A DNA stretch of 64,000 nt from Paenibacillus plantiphilus. Its GTDB lineage: Bacteria; Bacillota; Bacilli; Paenibacillales; Paenibacillaceae. The stretch is taken from NCBI RefSeq assembly GCF_927798095.1, contig NZ_CAKMMF010000028.1, positions 17,851 to 81,850 of the forward strand, written 5' to 3'. This document shows positions 9,240-18,332 of this stretch, piece after piece; position 1 is the stretch's first letter, and each line of letters opens with the position of its first letter. Made by a program: the position numbers and the translations under genes. The notes below the pieces were generated by a model that saw only the letters and a list, made by a program, of their open reading frames with translations, ran no database searches and was not told the DNA's origin.

Positions 9240-9816
9240 GCTTCTCACCCAACCTTCCTAGCACAGGCTGGCCACGGAGTTGCTTCTTGCGCAGCTTGCC
9301 AAGACCCGCGTTCAATCTGGACTTGACTGTTCCTAGTGGAATATCGAGCACTGCAGCAACCTCTGTATGAGAGTAGTCATTCAAATAATGCAGTATAATC
9401 ACGCTCTTAAGCTTGAATGGAAGCTGGTTGATATGGTTCAGCAGCTGTTCATTCGAAACTCGGTCATCGACGGAGCTGCTAAAGTCTGTCACCTCTTCTG
9501 ACTCGAATCTCTTCGCTTTCTCTATCAGACGGGTAAATTTCCACGTCCGTCTGCGGTGAGCACTCACCTGCCTGACTACAATACCATTCAGCCACTTGTC
9601 AAAAGCTCTGCTCCTATCATAAGAAGAAATAAAGCGAAACAGCCCCGTGTAGACTTCCTGCACAATATCATCGACCTCTGCCCGATTCCCGCCGTTCAGG
9701 AAATAGACAAGCTGGTATACTTGTCCAATGGTTAGATCATAAATGGCCTCAAAGGCTCTTGAGTCCCCCTCTAGATGAAGGCCTACCCATTCATGGAGAT
9801 CATCCGAACCCTGCAC
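9229..9816 (-). CDS. ECF RNA polymerase sigma factor
   Basis: 195 aa. Region 2 is visible as VDDIVQEVYTGLFRF and region 4 helix-turn-helix as HTEVAAVLDIPLGTVKSRL. It directs RNA polymerase to a small regulon, probably including its own operon. The start is GTG with AAGGGGGG about 8 nt upstream. Its 3' end overlaps the putative anti-sigma gene by about 10 nt. The inducing signal is unknown. Confidence 0.9.
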   Translation of the reverse strand: MQGSDDLHEWVGLHLEGDSRAFEAIYDLTIGQVYQLVYFLNGGNRAEVDDIVQEVYTGLFRFISSYDRSRAFDKWLNGIVVRQVSAHRRRTWKFTRLIEKAKRFESEEVTDFSSSVDDRVSNEQLLNHINQLPFKLKSVIILHYLNDYSHTEVAAVLDIPLGTVKSRLNAGLGKLRKKQLRGQPVLGRLGEKHGH

Positions 9817-9930
9817 GGCATTGCCCCCCTTTCCCTCTCACATCCTATATTGGCTATTTTTTCATGAACCGTTCGATTTTAATTGAATACCCCCAATTAT
9901 GGATGCCAATGTTCGACTTCACAATACGAC

Positions 9931-9977
9931 AAAAAATCGGCTGCTATGACGCGAATAAACGCCATAACAGCCGATTG
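9931..9977 (-). terminator. Rho-independent terminator after the permease gene
   Basis: Read on the minus strand, a stem with arms AATCGGCTGTTATG and CATAGCAGCCGATT is followed by a run of T. It lies just after the permease stop at 9994 and probably ends the acid-sugar transcript. Confidence 0.85.
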
Positions 9978-9993
9978 TTCCATTTTCCTGCAG

Positions 9994-11277
9994 CTATATC
10001 AGATACCTGACAAAAATATAGATGCTCGACAGCACAATGGAGAGCAGCATTAACGGAAATCCGTACTTCATGAATTTCACAAAGGTGATGGGATAGCCTT
10101 CCTTGGCGGCCAGCCCTGCCGTAATGAGGTTAGCGCTGGCGCCGATCAATGTTCCGTTGCCGCCCAGACATGCGCCAAGCGCGAGACTCCACCATAACGG
10201 CTCTACATTCTGGATGCCCATATTGCCCATCTCCTGAATAAGCGGAATCATTGTAGCGACGAATGGGATATTATCCATGAATGCAGACGCGATAGCGCTC
10301 ATCCATAGGATAAGCATGGAGGTCGCAACAGGATCTCCGCCCGTCAGCTCCATCGCTTGAACGGCAAGCGAGCTAATAATGCCCGTGTCCACCAAAGCGC
10401 CGACCAAAGTGAATAATCCGATGAAGAAGAAGATGGTCGTCCATTCCACACTTGTCAGCGCTTCTTCCATGACATGCTCGCCGGAGAGAAGCAGCAATAT
10501 GAAAGCGCCAAGAAGCGCGATGACAGAGGATTCCACATGCACAATCTGATGCAGGAAGAATCCGCCAATCGTCAGTCCGAGAATGACCAGGCAGCGCGTC
10601 AGCATCCTCTTGTCCGTGATGATCCCGCTGCGCTCTATCGCCATAATCCCTTTCTTGTATTCATCTGTCGTCCGTATCTGCTTGCGGAACATGAGAACGA
10701 ATAGGGGAAGATGGGCCAGCATAATGACAATAACAATCGGCGTCAAGTTCTCGATGAACGCCATGAAGGTGAGCTCTTGAACCGCGCTTCCGATCATAAT
10801 ATTCGGCGGATCTCCGATCAGGGTAGCTGTACCGCCAATATTGGAAGCCAGAATTTGCGTGAATAAGAAAGGGAACGGATTCACGCGCAGCTGCCGCGTA
10901 ATGCTGAAGGTGACGGGCACAATGAGCAGCACCGTCGTCACATTATCCAGAAATGCCGATCCAAAGGCGGTAATCGCCGCCAGTGCGATCAATATTTTTA
11001 CCGGATCTCCCTTCGCCTTCTGAGCCGCAACAATCGCAATATATTTGAACAAGCCTGTCTTGGCTGTTACGCTGACGATGATCATCATCCCGATAAGCAG
11101 CCCCAGCGTATTGAAATCAATATGATGGCTGATTGCGTCATCCACTTCGACAATGCCAAGAACCAGCACAATGAGTCCGCCCAGCATCGCCACAATAGTG
11201 CGGTGGACCTTCTCCGCAATGATCATCGCATAGGTAATGAGAAACACCGCGATCGCTAATATAGCCTGTTGTTCCAT
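9994..11277 (-). CDS. ArsB/NhaD-type (ion transporter superfamily) permease
   Basis: 427 aa with about 11-12 hydrophobic helices and the family signatures FLDNVTTVLLIVPV and SNIGGTATLIGDPPN, repeated in the second half as FMDNIPFVATMIPL and LGGNGTLIGASAN. The inverted two-half layout matches the IT superfamily (ArsB, NhaD, P-protein, SLC13). The substrate cannot be read; family members move arsenite, sodium/proton or organic anions. It starts 63 bp after the class II aldolase gene, on the same strand and ahead of the first strong terminator, so I infer it belongs to the acid-sugar operon and may move a carboxylate substrate or product. Confidence 0.85.
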   Translation of the reverse strand: MEQQAILAIAVFLITYAMIIAEKVHRTIVAMLGGLIVLVLGIVEVDDAISHHIDFNTLGLLIGMMIIVSVTAKTGLFKYIAIVAAQKAKGDPVKILIALAAITAFGSAFLDNVTTVLLIVPVTFSITRQLRVNPFPFLFTQILASNIGGTATLIGDPPNIMIGSAVQELTFMAFIENLTPIVIVIMLAHLPLFVLMFRKQIRTTDEYKKGIMAIERSGIITDKRMLTRCLVILGLTIGGFFLHQIVHVESSVIALLGAFILLLLSGEHVMEEALTSVEWTTIFFFIGLFTLVGALVDTGIISSLAVQAMELTGGDPVATSMLILWMSAIASAFMDNIPFVATMIPLIQEMGNMGIQNVEPLWWSLALGACLGGNGTLIGASANLITAGLAAKEGYPITFVKFMKYGFPLMLLSIVLSSIYIFVRYLI

Positions 11278-11340
11278 GCCATAATTCCTCCTACGTGTTA
11301 CCTTACCGCAAGAGAGTATCCCTCTTGTGCCAACCTTGAA

Positions 11341-12003
11341 TTACAAGCCCCAGTCTCTTCTTGGCTTATACCCGGCATTCTCGACAAAATCCCGTTCAAT
11401 CTCGCGGGACAAGCCCGACATCGGAATATCCGCAGATTGGGCCACGACCAGCATCCGGCAAGCCATCTCCAGCGTTTGCAAGGCCATCCGCGCTTCCCGA
11501 ATAGAAGTATCATAGACCAATACACCATGATTCTCAAGAAGAAGAATATTGGCGAGCCTCGACTTTTCCCGAACGCCTTCGCCAAGCGCCTCACTGCCAG
11601 GATGATAATAAGGCACGCGCTCCACTTTCTCCAGATAGTACATCGTCTCGACGAACCAATTCGATGGAATTTCTATCTGCGAGGAAGCAACGAGCGTGCT
11701 GTAAAATGGGGAAGCATGCAGAATAGCACCAATCTCCGGACGATTGTCATAAATGGCCCGATGCATCGGCGTCTCCTTCGAGGGCTTGCGGCCTTCTGCA
11801 TCCATGATGCTGCCGGACAGATCGCATTCGATCAGATCCCGATCGTCCAGCTCGCCGAGAAAGGTGCCGCTTGCCGTAATCAGGTAGCGGTCGCCCTCTG
11901 TTCTTGCGCTAATATTGCCGGCATTTCCCCAGGCGAGCTCATATTGCATCATATATTTTCCAGTATGCTGCAATTCTTGTCTTACCGTCTCTTTGTCTGG
12001 CAT
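11341..12003 (-). CDS. Class II aldolase/adducin-family protein
   Basis: About 220 aa. Family landmarks: GNAGNISAR near the N-terminus, KETPMHRAIY carrying the catalytic-type Glu, and LLLENHGVLV carrying a metal-ligand His. Start ATG 12003 follows AGAAGGAGG with good spacing. In L-fuculose-phosphate aldolase two of the zinc-binding His form an HxH; here the ungapped match is HAS, so one ligand appears to be Ser. In acid-sugar pathways members of this family (OtnC) decarboxylate 3-oxo-tetronate 4-phosphate, often beside a DUF1537 kinase as here. Aldol cleavage of a sugar phosphate is the alternative. Confidence 0.8.
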   Translation of the reverse strand: MPDKETVRQELQHTGKYMMQYELAWGNAGNISARTEGDRYLITASGTFLGELDDRDLIECDLSGSIMDAEGRKPSKETPMHRAIYDNRPEIGAILHASPFYSTLVASSQIEIPSNWFVETMYYLEKVERVPYYHPGSEALGEGVREKSRLANILLLENHGVLVYDTSIREARMALQTLEMACRMLVVAQSADIPMSGLSREIERDFVENAGYKPRRDWGL

Positions 12004-12161
12004 TTTCAGGCTCCTCCTTCTATCCAATCAGCAGCCAACAAGGATCAGGCAATGAATCGCCTATCCCTCTGTGGGCCTGCCTTTATATCTCCTTATAAGC
12101 GGAAAGGCCGCAGTGCGGCCAATTCCTAAGAGCAATTCAGTTCCAACAATCGATTAACCGC

Positions 12162-13436
12162 CTATTTAAGCAAATTCGGAATGAACATCGCGATTTGCGG
12201 GAAATAGGTAATCATCAACAGCGTAATCAGGAGCGTGATATAGAACGGCAGCATGCCTCGGGTAATCTGCACCAAATTGATCTTCGCAATCTGCGATGAG
12301 ATGAACAAATTGATGCCAAGCGGCGGTGTACACATCCCAAGCGCAAGGTTAACGATCATAATAATACCGAAGTGGACCGGATCAACGCCCAGTTGAATCG
12401 CAACCGGAGCAAGGAGCGGCGCCAAAATAATGATCGAGGCATTCGTCTCCATAAACATGCCGACTACGAGCAGGAACAGATTGACAAGCAGCAGGAACAC
12501 ATACGGATTATCGGATATGCCGATGAAGAACTCCGCAACATCCTGCGGGATGCCTTCCCGTGTCAGAATCCAGCCGAACAAGCCTGCGCTTGCCAGAATG
12601 AACATGATTGAGGATGTTGTAACGACCGATGTTGTCAGCACGTGCATAATTTGCTTCAATTTTATCTCGCGATAGATCAGAACACCTACGATAAAGGCAT
12701 AGCCGACCGCAACACCGGCAGCTTCAGTTGCTGTGAAGTAACCGCCATAAATCCCGCCGAGAATAATGACAGGCATCAGCAGGGCAAGGAAGGATTCCTT
12801 GAACGCCTGCCACAGCTCTTTGCCCGACTTTCGGGTTTCCTTGGCATAGCCGCGCTTCTTCGCAATAATAAATACCGTAATAATCAAAGAGCCCGCGATA
12901 AGAAGACCCGGCAGGAAGCCTGCCATAAACAAATCGCCAATCGATGTTTCTGTCGAGATCCCATAGAGAATGAGCGGAATACTCGGTGGCAGAATAACGC
13001 CAAGCTCACCCGATACGGATTGCACAGCACCAGTGAAATTGCGATGGTAGCCGCGCGAGATCATAGCAGGAATCAGGATGCTTCCCAAAGCAGCTGTCGT
13101 TGCAGCGCTGGAGCCTGAGATCGCCGCGAAGAACATCGACGTTACAACGGTAACGATCGCCAAGCCGCCGGAGAAATGTCCGGTCAACGCATTCGCAAAG
13201 TTAACCAGCCTTCTGGAGATTCCCCCAAATTCCATCAGCACCCCTGCAAGGACGAAGAACGGAATCGACATAATCGGGAAGGAATCGATAGATGTAAAGG
13301 AGCGCTGAACGAGTACGATAAGCGGCGTTCCGCCATCCCACCATATAGCGACTGCAGCGGCAAGGCCCATAGAAATTGCGATCGGGAGACCGAGCGCGAA
13401 GAAGATGAGAAGAAATGCGAACAATATAACGCCCAT
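12162..13436 (-). CDS. dctM: TRAP transporter large permease DctM
   Basis: 424 aa, 12 or so hydrophobic helices, the normal size for the family. DctM is the 12-helix ion-coupled channel of a tripartite ATP-independent periplasmic-type transporter. Its ATG shares one base with the stop codon of dctQ (TAATG), indicating coupled translation. With the binding protein at 14074 it should take up the acid substrate of the surrounding catabolic genes. Confidence 0.92.
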   Translation of the reverse strand: MGVILFAFLLIFFALGLPIAISMGLAAAVAIWWDGGTPLIVLVQRSFTSIDSFPIMSIPFFVLAGVLMEFGGISRRLVNFANALTGHFSGGLAIVTVVTSMFFAAISGSSAATTAALGSILIPAMISRGYHRNFTGAVQSVSGELGVILPPSIPLILYGISTETSIGDLFMAGFLPGLLIAGSLIITVFIIAKKRGYAKETRKSGKELWQAFKESFLALLMPVIILGGIYGGYFTATEAAGVAVGYAFIVGVLIYREIKLKQIMHVLTTSVVTTSSIMFILASAGLFGWILTREGIPQDVAEFFIGISDNPYVFLLLVNLFLLVVGMFMETNASIIILAPLLAPVAIQLGVDPVHFGIIMIVNLALGMCTPPLGINLFISSQIAKINLVQITRGMLPFYITLLITLLMITYFPQIAMFIPNLLK

Positions 13437-13960
13437 TATAGATTCTCCCCCTTCTTCAGCACTTCTGCCACTTCAGATGTTTCTAAATTCTCGTTCTGCA
13501 CCAGTTCAATAATGACTGCAATTGCATTAATGATCATAAGCAGCGCGCCCAGCGGAATGGCAAAGTATGGAATATCCATCGTGATGCCGATTGCAGCCGA
13601 TACTTGACGCTGAACAATCTCAAGCATATCGATGCCTTGTACAAGTAAAATGATAAAAAATACGATCGAGATCAGCATAATCGCAATTTTTAGCATTCTA
13701 CGAAGGCTCGGCTTCAGCAGGTCGGGTAAAACTTCGATAGCGATCATTTTATGATGCCGCAGCGCCAGAGAAGCGCCCAGAAACACGGTGTATACCATCA
13801 AATAACGCGCCGCTTCCTCCGACCAGGTGAGCGGAATCTCGAATACAAAGCGGCACAGAATCTGGGCAATAATGATGACAGACATCGCGGCCAGCATAAT
13901 ACCAACTATGATGCCTACTATTTTATTAAGAACGTCGATGCACTTCATCGCCAGCTGCAT
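13436..13960 (-). CDS. dctQ: TRAP transporter small permease DctQ
   Basis: 174 aa with four predicted membrane helices; LTWSEEAARYLMVYTVFLGAS is the characteristic DctQ segment. It links the binding protein to DctM. ATG 13960 follows AGGAGG. Located between dctP and dctM in the usual order. Confidence 0.92.
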   Translation of the reverse strand: MQLAMKCIDVLNKIVGIIVGIMLAAMSVIIIAQILCRFVFEIPLTWSEEAARYLMVYTVFLGASLALRHHKMIAIEVLPDLLKPSLRRMLKIAIMLISIVFFIILLVQGIDMLEIVQRQVSAAIGITMDIPYFAIPLGALLMIINAIAVIIELVQNENLETSEVAEVLKKGENL

Positions 13961-14012
13961 GATTTAACCTCCTGTTTGACTAAGTCCAACGTCATTAAGG
14001 CATAACAAAGAC

Positions 14013-14058
14013 GCGCCAGTGCTTCGGATAAGCCATACACTCTGATGAACACTGGCGC
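14013..14058. terminator. Intercistronic hairpin between dctP and dctQ
   Basis: Arms GCGCCAGTG and CACTGGCGC pair perfectly around a long loop. There is no T-run, so it is more likely an mRNA-stabilising or attenuating stem that raises the binding protein level over the permeases than a full stop. Confidence 0.6.
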
Positions 14059-14073
14059 TGCCCGCTAATTGTC

Positions 14074-15096
14074 CTATTGTGTGTTTACAATGCTGTCATA
14101 CAATTCTCTTCCGTATTTGTCGGCAAATTCACCGTGAACGGTTTTTGCTTTCTCCATGAACGGTGCAGTATCGGGCTCAATAACTTCCATCCCGCTGTCT
14201 TTCAACGTTTTGAGAAGCTCTTCCTCTGTTTTGGCAACAAGGTCATTCTCGAAGGTAGTCGCTTCTTTGGCTGCTTCTTCCACTGCTTTTTGCTGAGCTT
14301 CGGACAGCTTGTTGTATGTGATGTCGCTCATCGTCAGCATGACATAGCCGTATACGTGATTCGTGAGCATCAAATATTTTTGAACCTCTTGAATTTTGTT
14401 GCTTGCGATCAGGGCAAATGGATTCTCCTGCCCGTCAATAACACCTGTCTGCAGGGAGGAGTACACTTCGCCGAACGCCATTGGAGTCGGGGATGCGCCC
14501 ATCGCTTTCCAGGCTGCGATTGATGCCGGAATCTCGGGAACACGAACTTTCAGACCTTTCAAGTCTTCCACTTTTTCTATCTTTTTATTAGCTGTCAATT
14601 CACGAGGACCACGCACCCAGAATTCAAGTCCGCGAACCTGCGCGTTAGCGAGCAAATCTGCTTTCATCTTCGTGCCTACCTCACCATAAAGCACTTTTTC
14701 CATATGCTCTTGGTCGCGGAACAAGTATGGAAGCTCCAGAATGGAGTATGGCTCATAGAAGTTGGACAGAACGCCTGCAACCAGCGCGAAATCAACGGAG
14801 CCCAGCTGCATGCCTTCAATCAGGTCGCGGTCATTGCCGAGCGTAGAGCTTGAGTACACTTCAACCTCAACGCTGCCGCCGGATTTCTCCTTGACCAGCT
14901 CTGCGAATTTGAGCGCGCCTTTATGCCAGGCATCGGATTCTCCGGTAATATGACCGAGACGAAGCTTCACTTTCTTATCGGCGCCAGCGTTATTGCCAGC
15001 TGCTGCATCCTTGCCGGCATTATTGCCATTCCCACAAGCTACAGCGCTTACAACAACCAGAACAAGTACGGTTACTAAGGCGAGTTTCTTAAACAT
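14074..15096 (-). CDS. dctP: TRAP transporter solute-binding lipoprotein DctP
   Basis: 340 aa. Lipoprotein signal ending VVSAVACG, then the DctP fold with the conserved stretch around LKGLKVRVPEIP and GVIDGQENP; the Arg in the first is the residue that holds the ligand carboxylate in this family. An acid substrate is therefore expected. It is flanked on both sides by intercistronic hairpins (14013 and 15138), which suggests its message is protected separately. Ligand identity is not readable. Confidence 0.92.
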   Translation of the reverse strand: MFKKLALVTVLVLVVVSAVACGNGNNAGKDAAAGNNAGADKKVKLRLGHITGESDAWHKGALKFAELVKEKSGGSVEVEVYSSSTLGNDRDLIEGMQLGSVDFALVAGVLSNFYEPYSILELPYLFRDQEHMEKVLYGEVGTKMKADLLANAQVRGLEFWVRGPRELTANKKIEKVEDLKGLKVRVPEIPASIAAWKAMGASPTPMAFGEVYSSLQTGVIDGQENPFALIASNKIQEVQKYLMLTNHVYGYVMLTMSDITYNKLSEAQQKAVEEAAKEATTFENDLVAKTEEELLKTLKDSGMEVIEPDTAPFMEKAKTVHGEFADKYGRELYDSIVNTQ

Positions 15097-15137
15097 TGTT
15101 CGACCTCCCAGATTGTATAATCATCTTGATGCATCCT

Positions 15138-15168
15138 CCGGCTTCACCGCGTATCAGCGTGAAGCCGG
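15138..15168. terminator. Intercistronic hairpin upstream of dctP
   Basis: Perfect 10-bp arms CCGGCTTCAC and GTGAAGCCGG between the dehydrogenase stop and dctP. No T-run follows, so a processing or stabilising stem is favoured over a terminator. Confidence 0.6.
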
Positions 15169-15192
15169 GCTTAGAGCCTGCTGCTTGACATC

Positions 15193-16218
15193 CTATTCGA
15201 AGGTGACAAGCACCTTCAGCGACGAGTCTTCCTTCTTATCCACCAGACGGAAGCCTTCCGCTGCCTGCTCATAGGTCAGTCTGTGCGTAATAATCGCTTC
15301 CTCATTGACTGCTCCCGCGCCGATTAAGTCGATGGCCGAAATCGTGTCCTCACGGGTATAGGTCATGCATCCGACGATTTCCTTCTCTTGATTCTGCAGA
15401 TTGTGAATATCGAACGTCTGCGTGCCATGGAACATCGCAATGGTAACCATGCGGCCGCCTTTGCGAAGCAGTGCCAGCGATTGATCGATGATGCCGGGAA
15501 CACCTGCAGCTATGAGCACTTTATCGAATTCGCCGCCGACAAGCGCCTTCGCTTCCGTCATCCACTCCGGCTTGCTCATAATGTTGAGCGTATGCGTAGC
15601 CCCCATCTGGACGGCGCTGTCGAGCGCATAATCCATCACATCCGTTACCATAAGAGTAGTCGCGCCCGCTGCCTTCGCTGCGGCCATGGCAAGCAGGCCG
15701 ATCGGGCCAGCGCCAAGCACTGCAACCTTGTCCCCTACTCCAATATCTGCTTTGCGCACGGCGTGCACCCCTACTGCGAAGGGCTCTACCAGAACGCCTT
15801 GCTCATAGTTCATATCATCCGGCAGCTTGAATACCGTCTGCTCCGGCGCGGTGAAATACTCCGCCATTGCGCCGTACCAATCGCCGATGCCCGGCGCTCC
15901 GCGATGGACGCAATAGTTGACCTTCCCCGTCAGGCAATATTCGCAAGTACCGCAGCCCGACTGAGGCTCCACCGTCACCCGGTCGCCGAGTTGGAACTTC
16001 GTGACCGCTTCCCCGATCTTTACGATCTCACCGGCAATTTCATGGCCAATAATGACAGGCGGCTTGCGAAAAGGATGCAGTCCCTTGTAAGTATGAATGT
16101 CCGAACCGCAGATTCCGGCAACCTTGACCTTAATGAGCACCTCATTCGCGCTAATCTCAGGAATATCCACATCCTTGACGACAACCGTGTAAGCATCATC
16201 CACATATACAGCTTTCAT
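15193..16218 (-). CDS. Zinc-dependent medium-chain dehydrogenase
   Basis: 341 aa, usual MDR length. Seen: catalytic-zinc motif GICGSDIH and GHE, four structural-zinc Cys in CGTCEYCLTGKVNYC, and the Rossmann motif VLGAGPIG. Closest by eye to sorbitol/threonine dehydrogenase-like enzymes. In this operon the likely job is oxidation of a hydroxy group of the imported acid sugar to give the 3-oxo acid that the DUF1537 kinase then phosphorylates. This differs from the characterised D-apionate route, where an oxidoisomerase makes the 3-oxo acid. Confidence 0.88.
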   Translation of the reverse strand: MKAVYVDDAYTVVVKDVDIPEISANEVLIKVKVAGICGSDIHTYKGLHPFRKPPVIIGHEIAGEIVKIGEAVTKFQLGDRVTVEPQSGCGTCEYCLTGKVNYCVHRGAPGIGDWYGAMAEYFTAPEQTVFKLPDDMNYEQGVLVEPFAVGVHAVRKADIGVGDKVAVLGAGPIGLLAMAAAKAAGATTLMVTDVMDYALDSAVQMGATHTLNIMSKPEWMTEAKALVGGEFDKVLIAAGVPGIIDQSLALLRKGGRMVTIAMFHGTQTFDIHNLQNQEKEIVGCMTYTREDTISAIDLIGAGAVNEEAIITHRLTYEQAAEGFRLVDKKEDSSLKVLVTFE

Positions 16219-16254
16219 TGCAGCTCCTCCACCCTATTTTCTCTAGTATTCCAT

Positions 16255-16896
16255 TTATCTAAACAGCTTGCTCTTCGAGCCCTGAAGATGGGCTCTCATC
16301 CGCTCGATGCACGCCGCATCGCCCTCTTTAAGCTGCTCGAAAATCTCCTTATGATCCTGCAGAAAGCCCTCCATCCGATTCGGCTCCTTGCGCAAATGCC
16401 TTAACGTGATCCGCAGCAGATGATCTTGATAATTCAGCAGCACACGGGTAATTTCCTGATTGCCTGCGAACGAGCAGAGCAGCAGATGAAACCGATGATC
16501 AGCCTTGGCGAAAGCTTTGACATCCAGACGCCCCACAATTTCTTCCGTCTCTTGAAGATTGGACAGCAGTTGATCGCTTTGCCCTTCCGTCAACCGGCCA
16601 AGAATCTCTTGAATATTGAACGTTTCAAGGGCGACTCTAAGATCGTAAATATCAAGAATGCGACCGAGCGCAAGATCATTAATAATGATCCCTTGCTTGG
16701 AGGATACCGTTACGAAGCCTTCCGTCTCCAGACGGGTAAGCGCCGACTTGATCGGTGTCTTGCTCATTTGCAGCAGCTCGATCAGTTCACGCTCCGATAA
16801 GAATCGGCCTGGCTCGAAAACTTCCTCCAGAATATGTTCCTTGATTTGATCATAAGCAATGTCTTTCAGCAACGCGCCTGAATGAACGTCCTCCAA
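16255..16896 (-). CDS. GntR-family (FadR subfamily) regulator
   Basis: About 213 aa. N-terminal winged helix (SERELIELLQMSKTPIKSAL) followed by an FCD ligand-binding domain with metal-type His residues (FHLLL, HLLRITLRHL). I prefer a TTG start at 16896: GGGGAGGTG lies about 5 nt upstream, whereas ATG 16920 has no ribosome site. A close paralogue at 30101 also starts with TTG and shares the same following residues. Lying inside the catabolic run, it probably represses the operon until a pathway acid binds. A candidate operator is the triple repeat at 19686. Confidence 0.88.
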   Translation of the reverse strand: MEDVHSGALLKDIAYDQIKEHILEEVFEPGRFLSERELIELLQMSKTPIKSALTRLETEGFVTVSSKQGIIINDLALGRILDIYDLRVALETFNIQEILGRLTEGQSDQLLSNLQETEEIVGRLDVKAFAKADHRFHLLLCSFAGNQEITRVLLNYQDHLLRITLRHLRKEPNRMEGFLQDHKEIFEQLKEGDAACIERMRAHLQGSKSKLFR

Positions 16897-16936
16897 CCTG
16901 TCACCTCCCCGCTCATCCATTCTTGTGCTGCCCGTA

Positions 16937-18310
16937 TCACACCGAAGAAGCATCCCTGACCTTGGCAAAATAATCCGGGCTTCCAAACTGGCCGCCCTTC
17001 AAGGCAAGCTCAACTCCATCCATCGCGCTATCCTGAGAATACACTCTGCATAACGGTGCGCCCGGCGATATCGGCAGCAGCATCTCCAGGCCATAAATGC
17101 CCATCTCGCTCGTCACAAAACCAGAAGTGTCGCCTCCGGCAATAACAACCCTGCGCAGACCAGCCTGCCGCATAATGTGATTCGTCCAGCGTCCCAATTG
17201 TCTGCCGATATGCTCTCCAGCCTGCGAGCCGCCAATGCCTTTCTCTCCCAGCGTCTTGCGAGTCTCGGCAATTGCAGGGTCCTCAGGTCCGAGCGCCGTA
17301 TACAAAACAACGCTCTCCCCTTCATTCAGAAGGCGAATCGCCTCATTCAACAGCTCCATCGGCAGCTCGCTACCTTCTGCTATCGCAGGGGCAGGAATTC
17401 GAATGCCATGGAACCCCTGCTCGATGGCAGTCTCCACCTGCCGCTGGCTCACTGGCGAAGCGCTTCCCGATACAGCCAGAATGCGATTAGCCGATTCAAT
17501 GCGCTCGGCGGAGCGCTGTGCCGTGTTCTGATCCTTTGACATGCCGGATTGCTCCCAGTGGGCTGTAAGCGCATACTCAACACCCGATGATCCGACTACG
17601 AATCGCAGTCCGTCGCCTGCGCCCTTCCAGATGAGCTCGCCGCTCCTCGCCATTCTTGCATCATCCAGCGCATCCATTAACAGCACCGACGGCCGCTCTG
17701 CAAGCTTCCCGCGATAACGCGCTTCAACCGTCTCACAGTCGCCTTCCAGCTCCAGAATGTTCATGAGGCCGACCTCTTCGTCCAGTTGCTCCTGCAGATG
17801 AAGTCGAAGGTCCGCTTCACCCATAGGTGTAACCGGATGGCGGGACATGACCGGATGGCGATCCAGACGATAAACATTTCCATCCATCCGGGCAAAATGC
17901 TGACCGAACAGCGTATAGCGTCCAAGCGCTGGCACTCCTACGAGCAGTGGAACCGTAGCCTGCCCCGGGAAGAATGGCCGTGATACCCGTATAGCCTCGC
18001 CAATGCTTCCGAATTGCGGCGATGAATCGAAGGTTGAGCATGTTTTGTAATGAACGACCGGCGCTCCGAGCTGTGACAAGCTCTCCATAACTGGCCCTAC
18101 CTCCTTCGCCAGCTCCGGAGGCGTCTTGGCCCGGCTGGTACCAGCTACACCGATGCACCGAATGCCTTGAAACCGCTCAACCATTGCCGGCGTCGGCGCT
18201 TCAAGAAACAGAACCGTACGATAACCGCTTCGGGCCAATGCCTCCATAGCATCTGTCGATCCCGTGAAATCATCGCCGTAGAAGGCGAGCAGCAATTGAT
18301 TGTTATTCAT
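16937..18310 (-). CDS. DUF1537 four-carbon acid-sugar kinase family protein
   Basis: About 457 aa. YGDDFTGSTDAMEAL near the N-terminus and VIAGGDTSGFV near the C-terminus are the two hallmark motifs of the DUF1537 kinases (OtnK, DtnK, OiaK). These phosphorylate the 4-OH of four-carbon acid sugars or 3-oxo-isoapionate with ATP. ATG 18310 is chosen: GGGAGGGGATGG precedes it; the longer frame upstream overlaps the RLP gene without reason. It begins 22 bp after the RLP stop. Pairing with an RLP points to the 3-oxo-isoapionate-type branch, but the substrate is unproven. Confidence 0.88.
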   Translation of the reverse strand: MNNNQLLLAFYGDDFTGSTDAMEALARSGYRTVLFLEAPTPAMVERFQGIRCIGVAGTSRAKTPPELAKEVGPVMESLSQLGAPVVHYKTCSTFDSSPQFGSIGEAIRVSRPFFPGQATVPLLVGVPALGRYTLFGQHFARMDGNVYRLDRHPVMSRHPVTPMGEADLRLHLQEQLDEEVGLMNILELEGDCETVEARYRGKLAERPSVLLMDALDDARMARSGELIWKGAGDGLRFVVGSSGVEYALTAHWEQSGMSKDQNTAQRSAERIESANRILAVSGSASPVSQRQVETAIEQGFHGIRIPAPAIAEGSELPMELLNEAIRLLNEGESVVLYTALGPEDPAIAETRKTLGEKGIGGSQAGEHIGRQLGRWTNHIMRQAGLRRVVIAGGDTSGFVTSEMGIYGLEMLLPISPGAPLCRVYSQDSAMDGVELALKGGQFGSPDYFAKVRDASSV

Positions 18311-18332
18311 CTGACCATCCCCTCCCCTCCTG

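Noticed and set aside
15388..16404. Plus-strand 338-codon open frame
   Set aside because: Antisense shadow of the zinc dehydrogenase, whose zinc and Rossmann motifs are clear.
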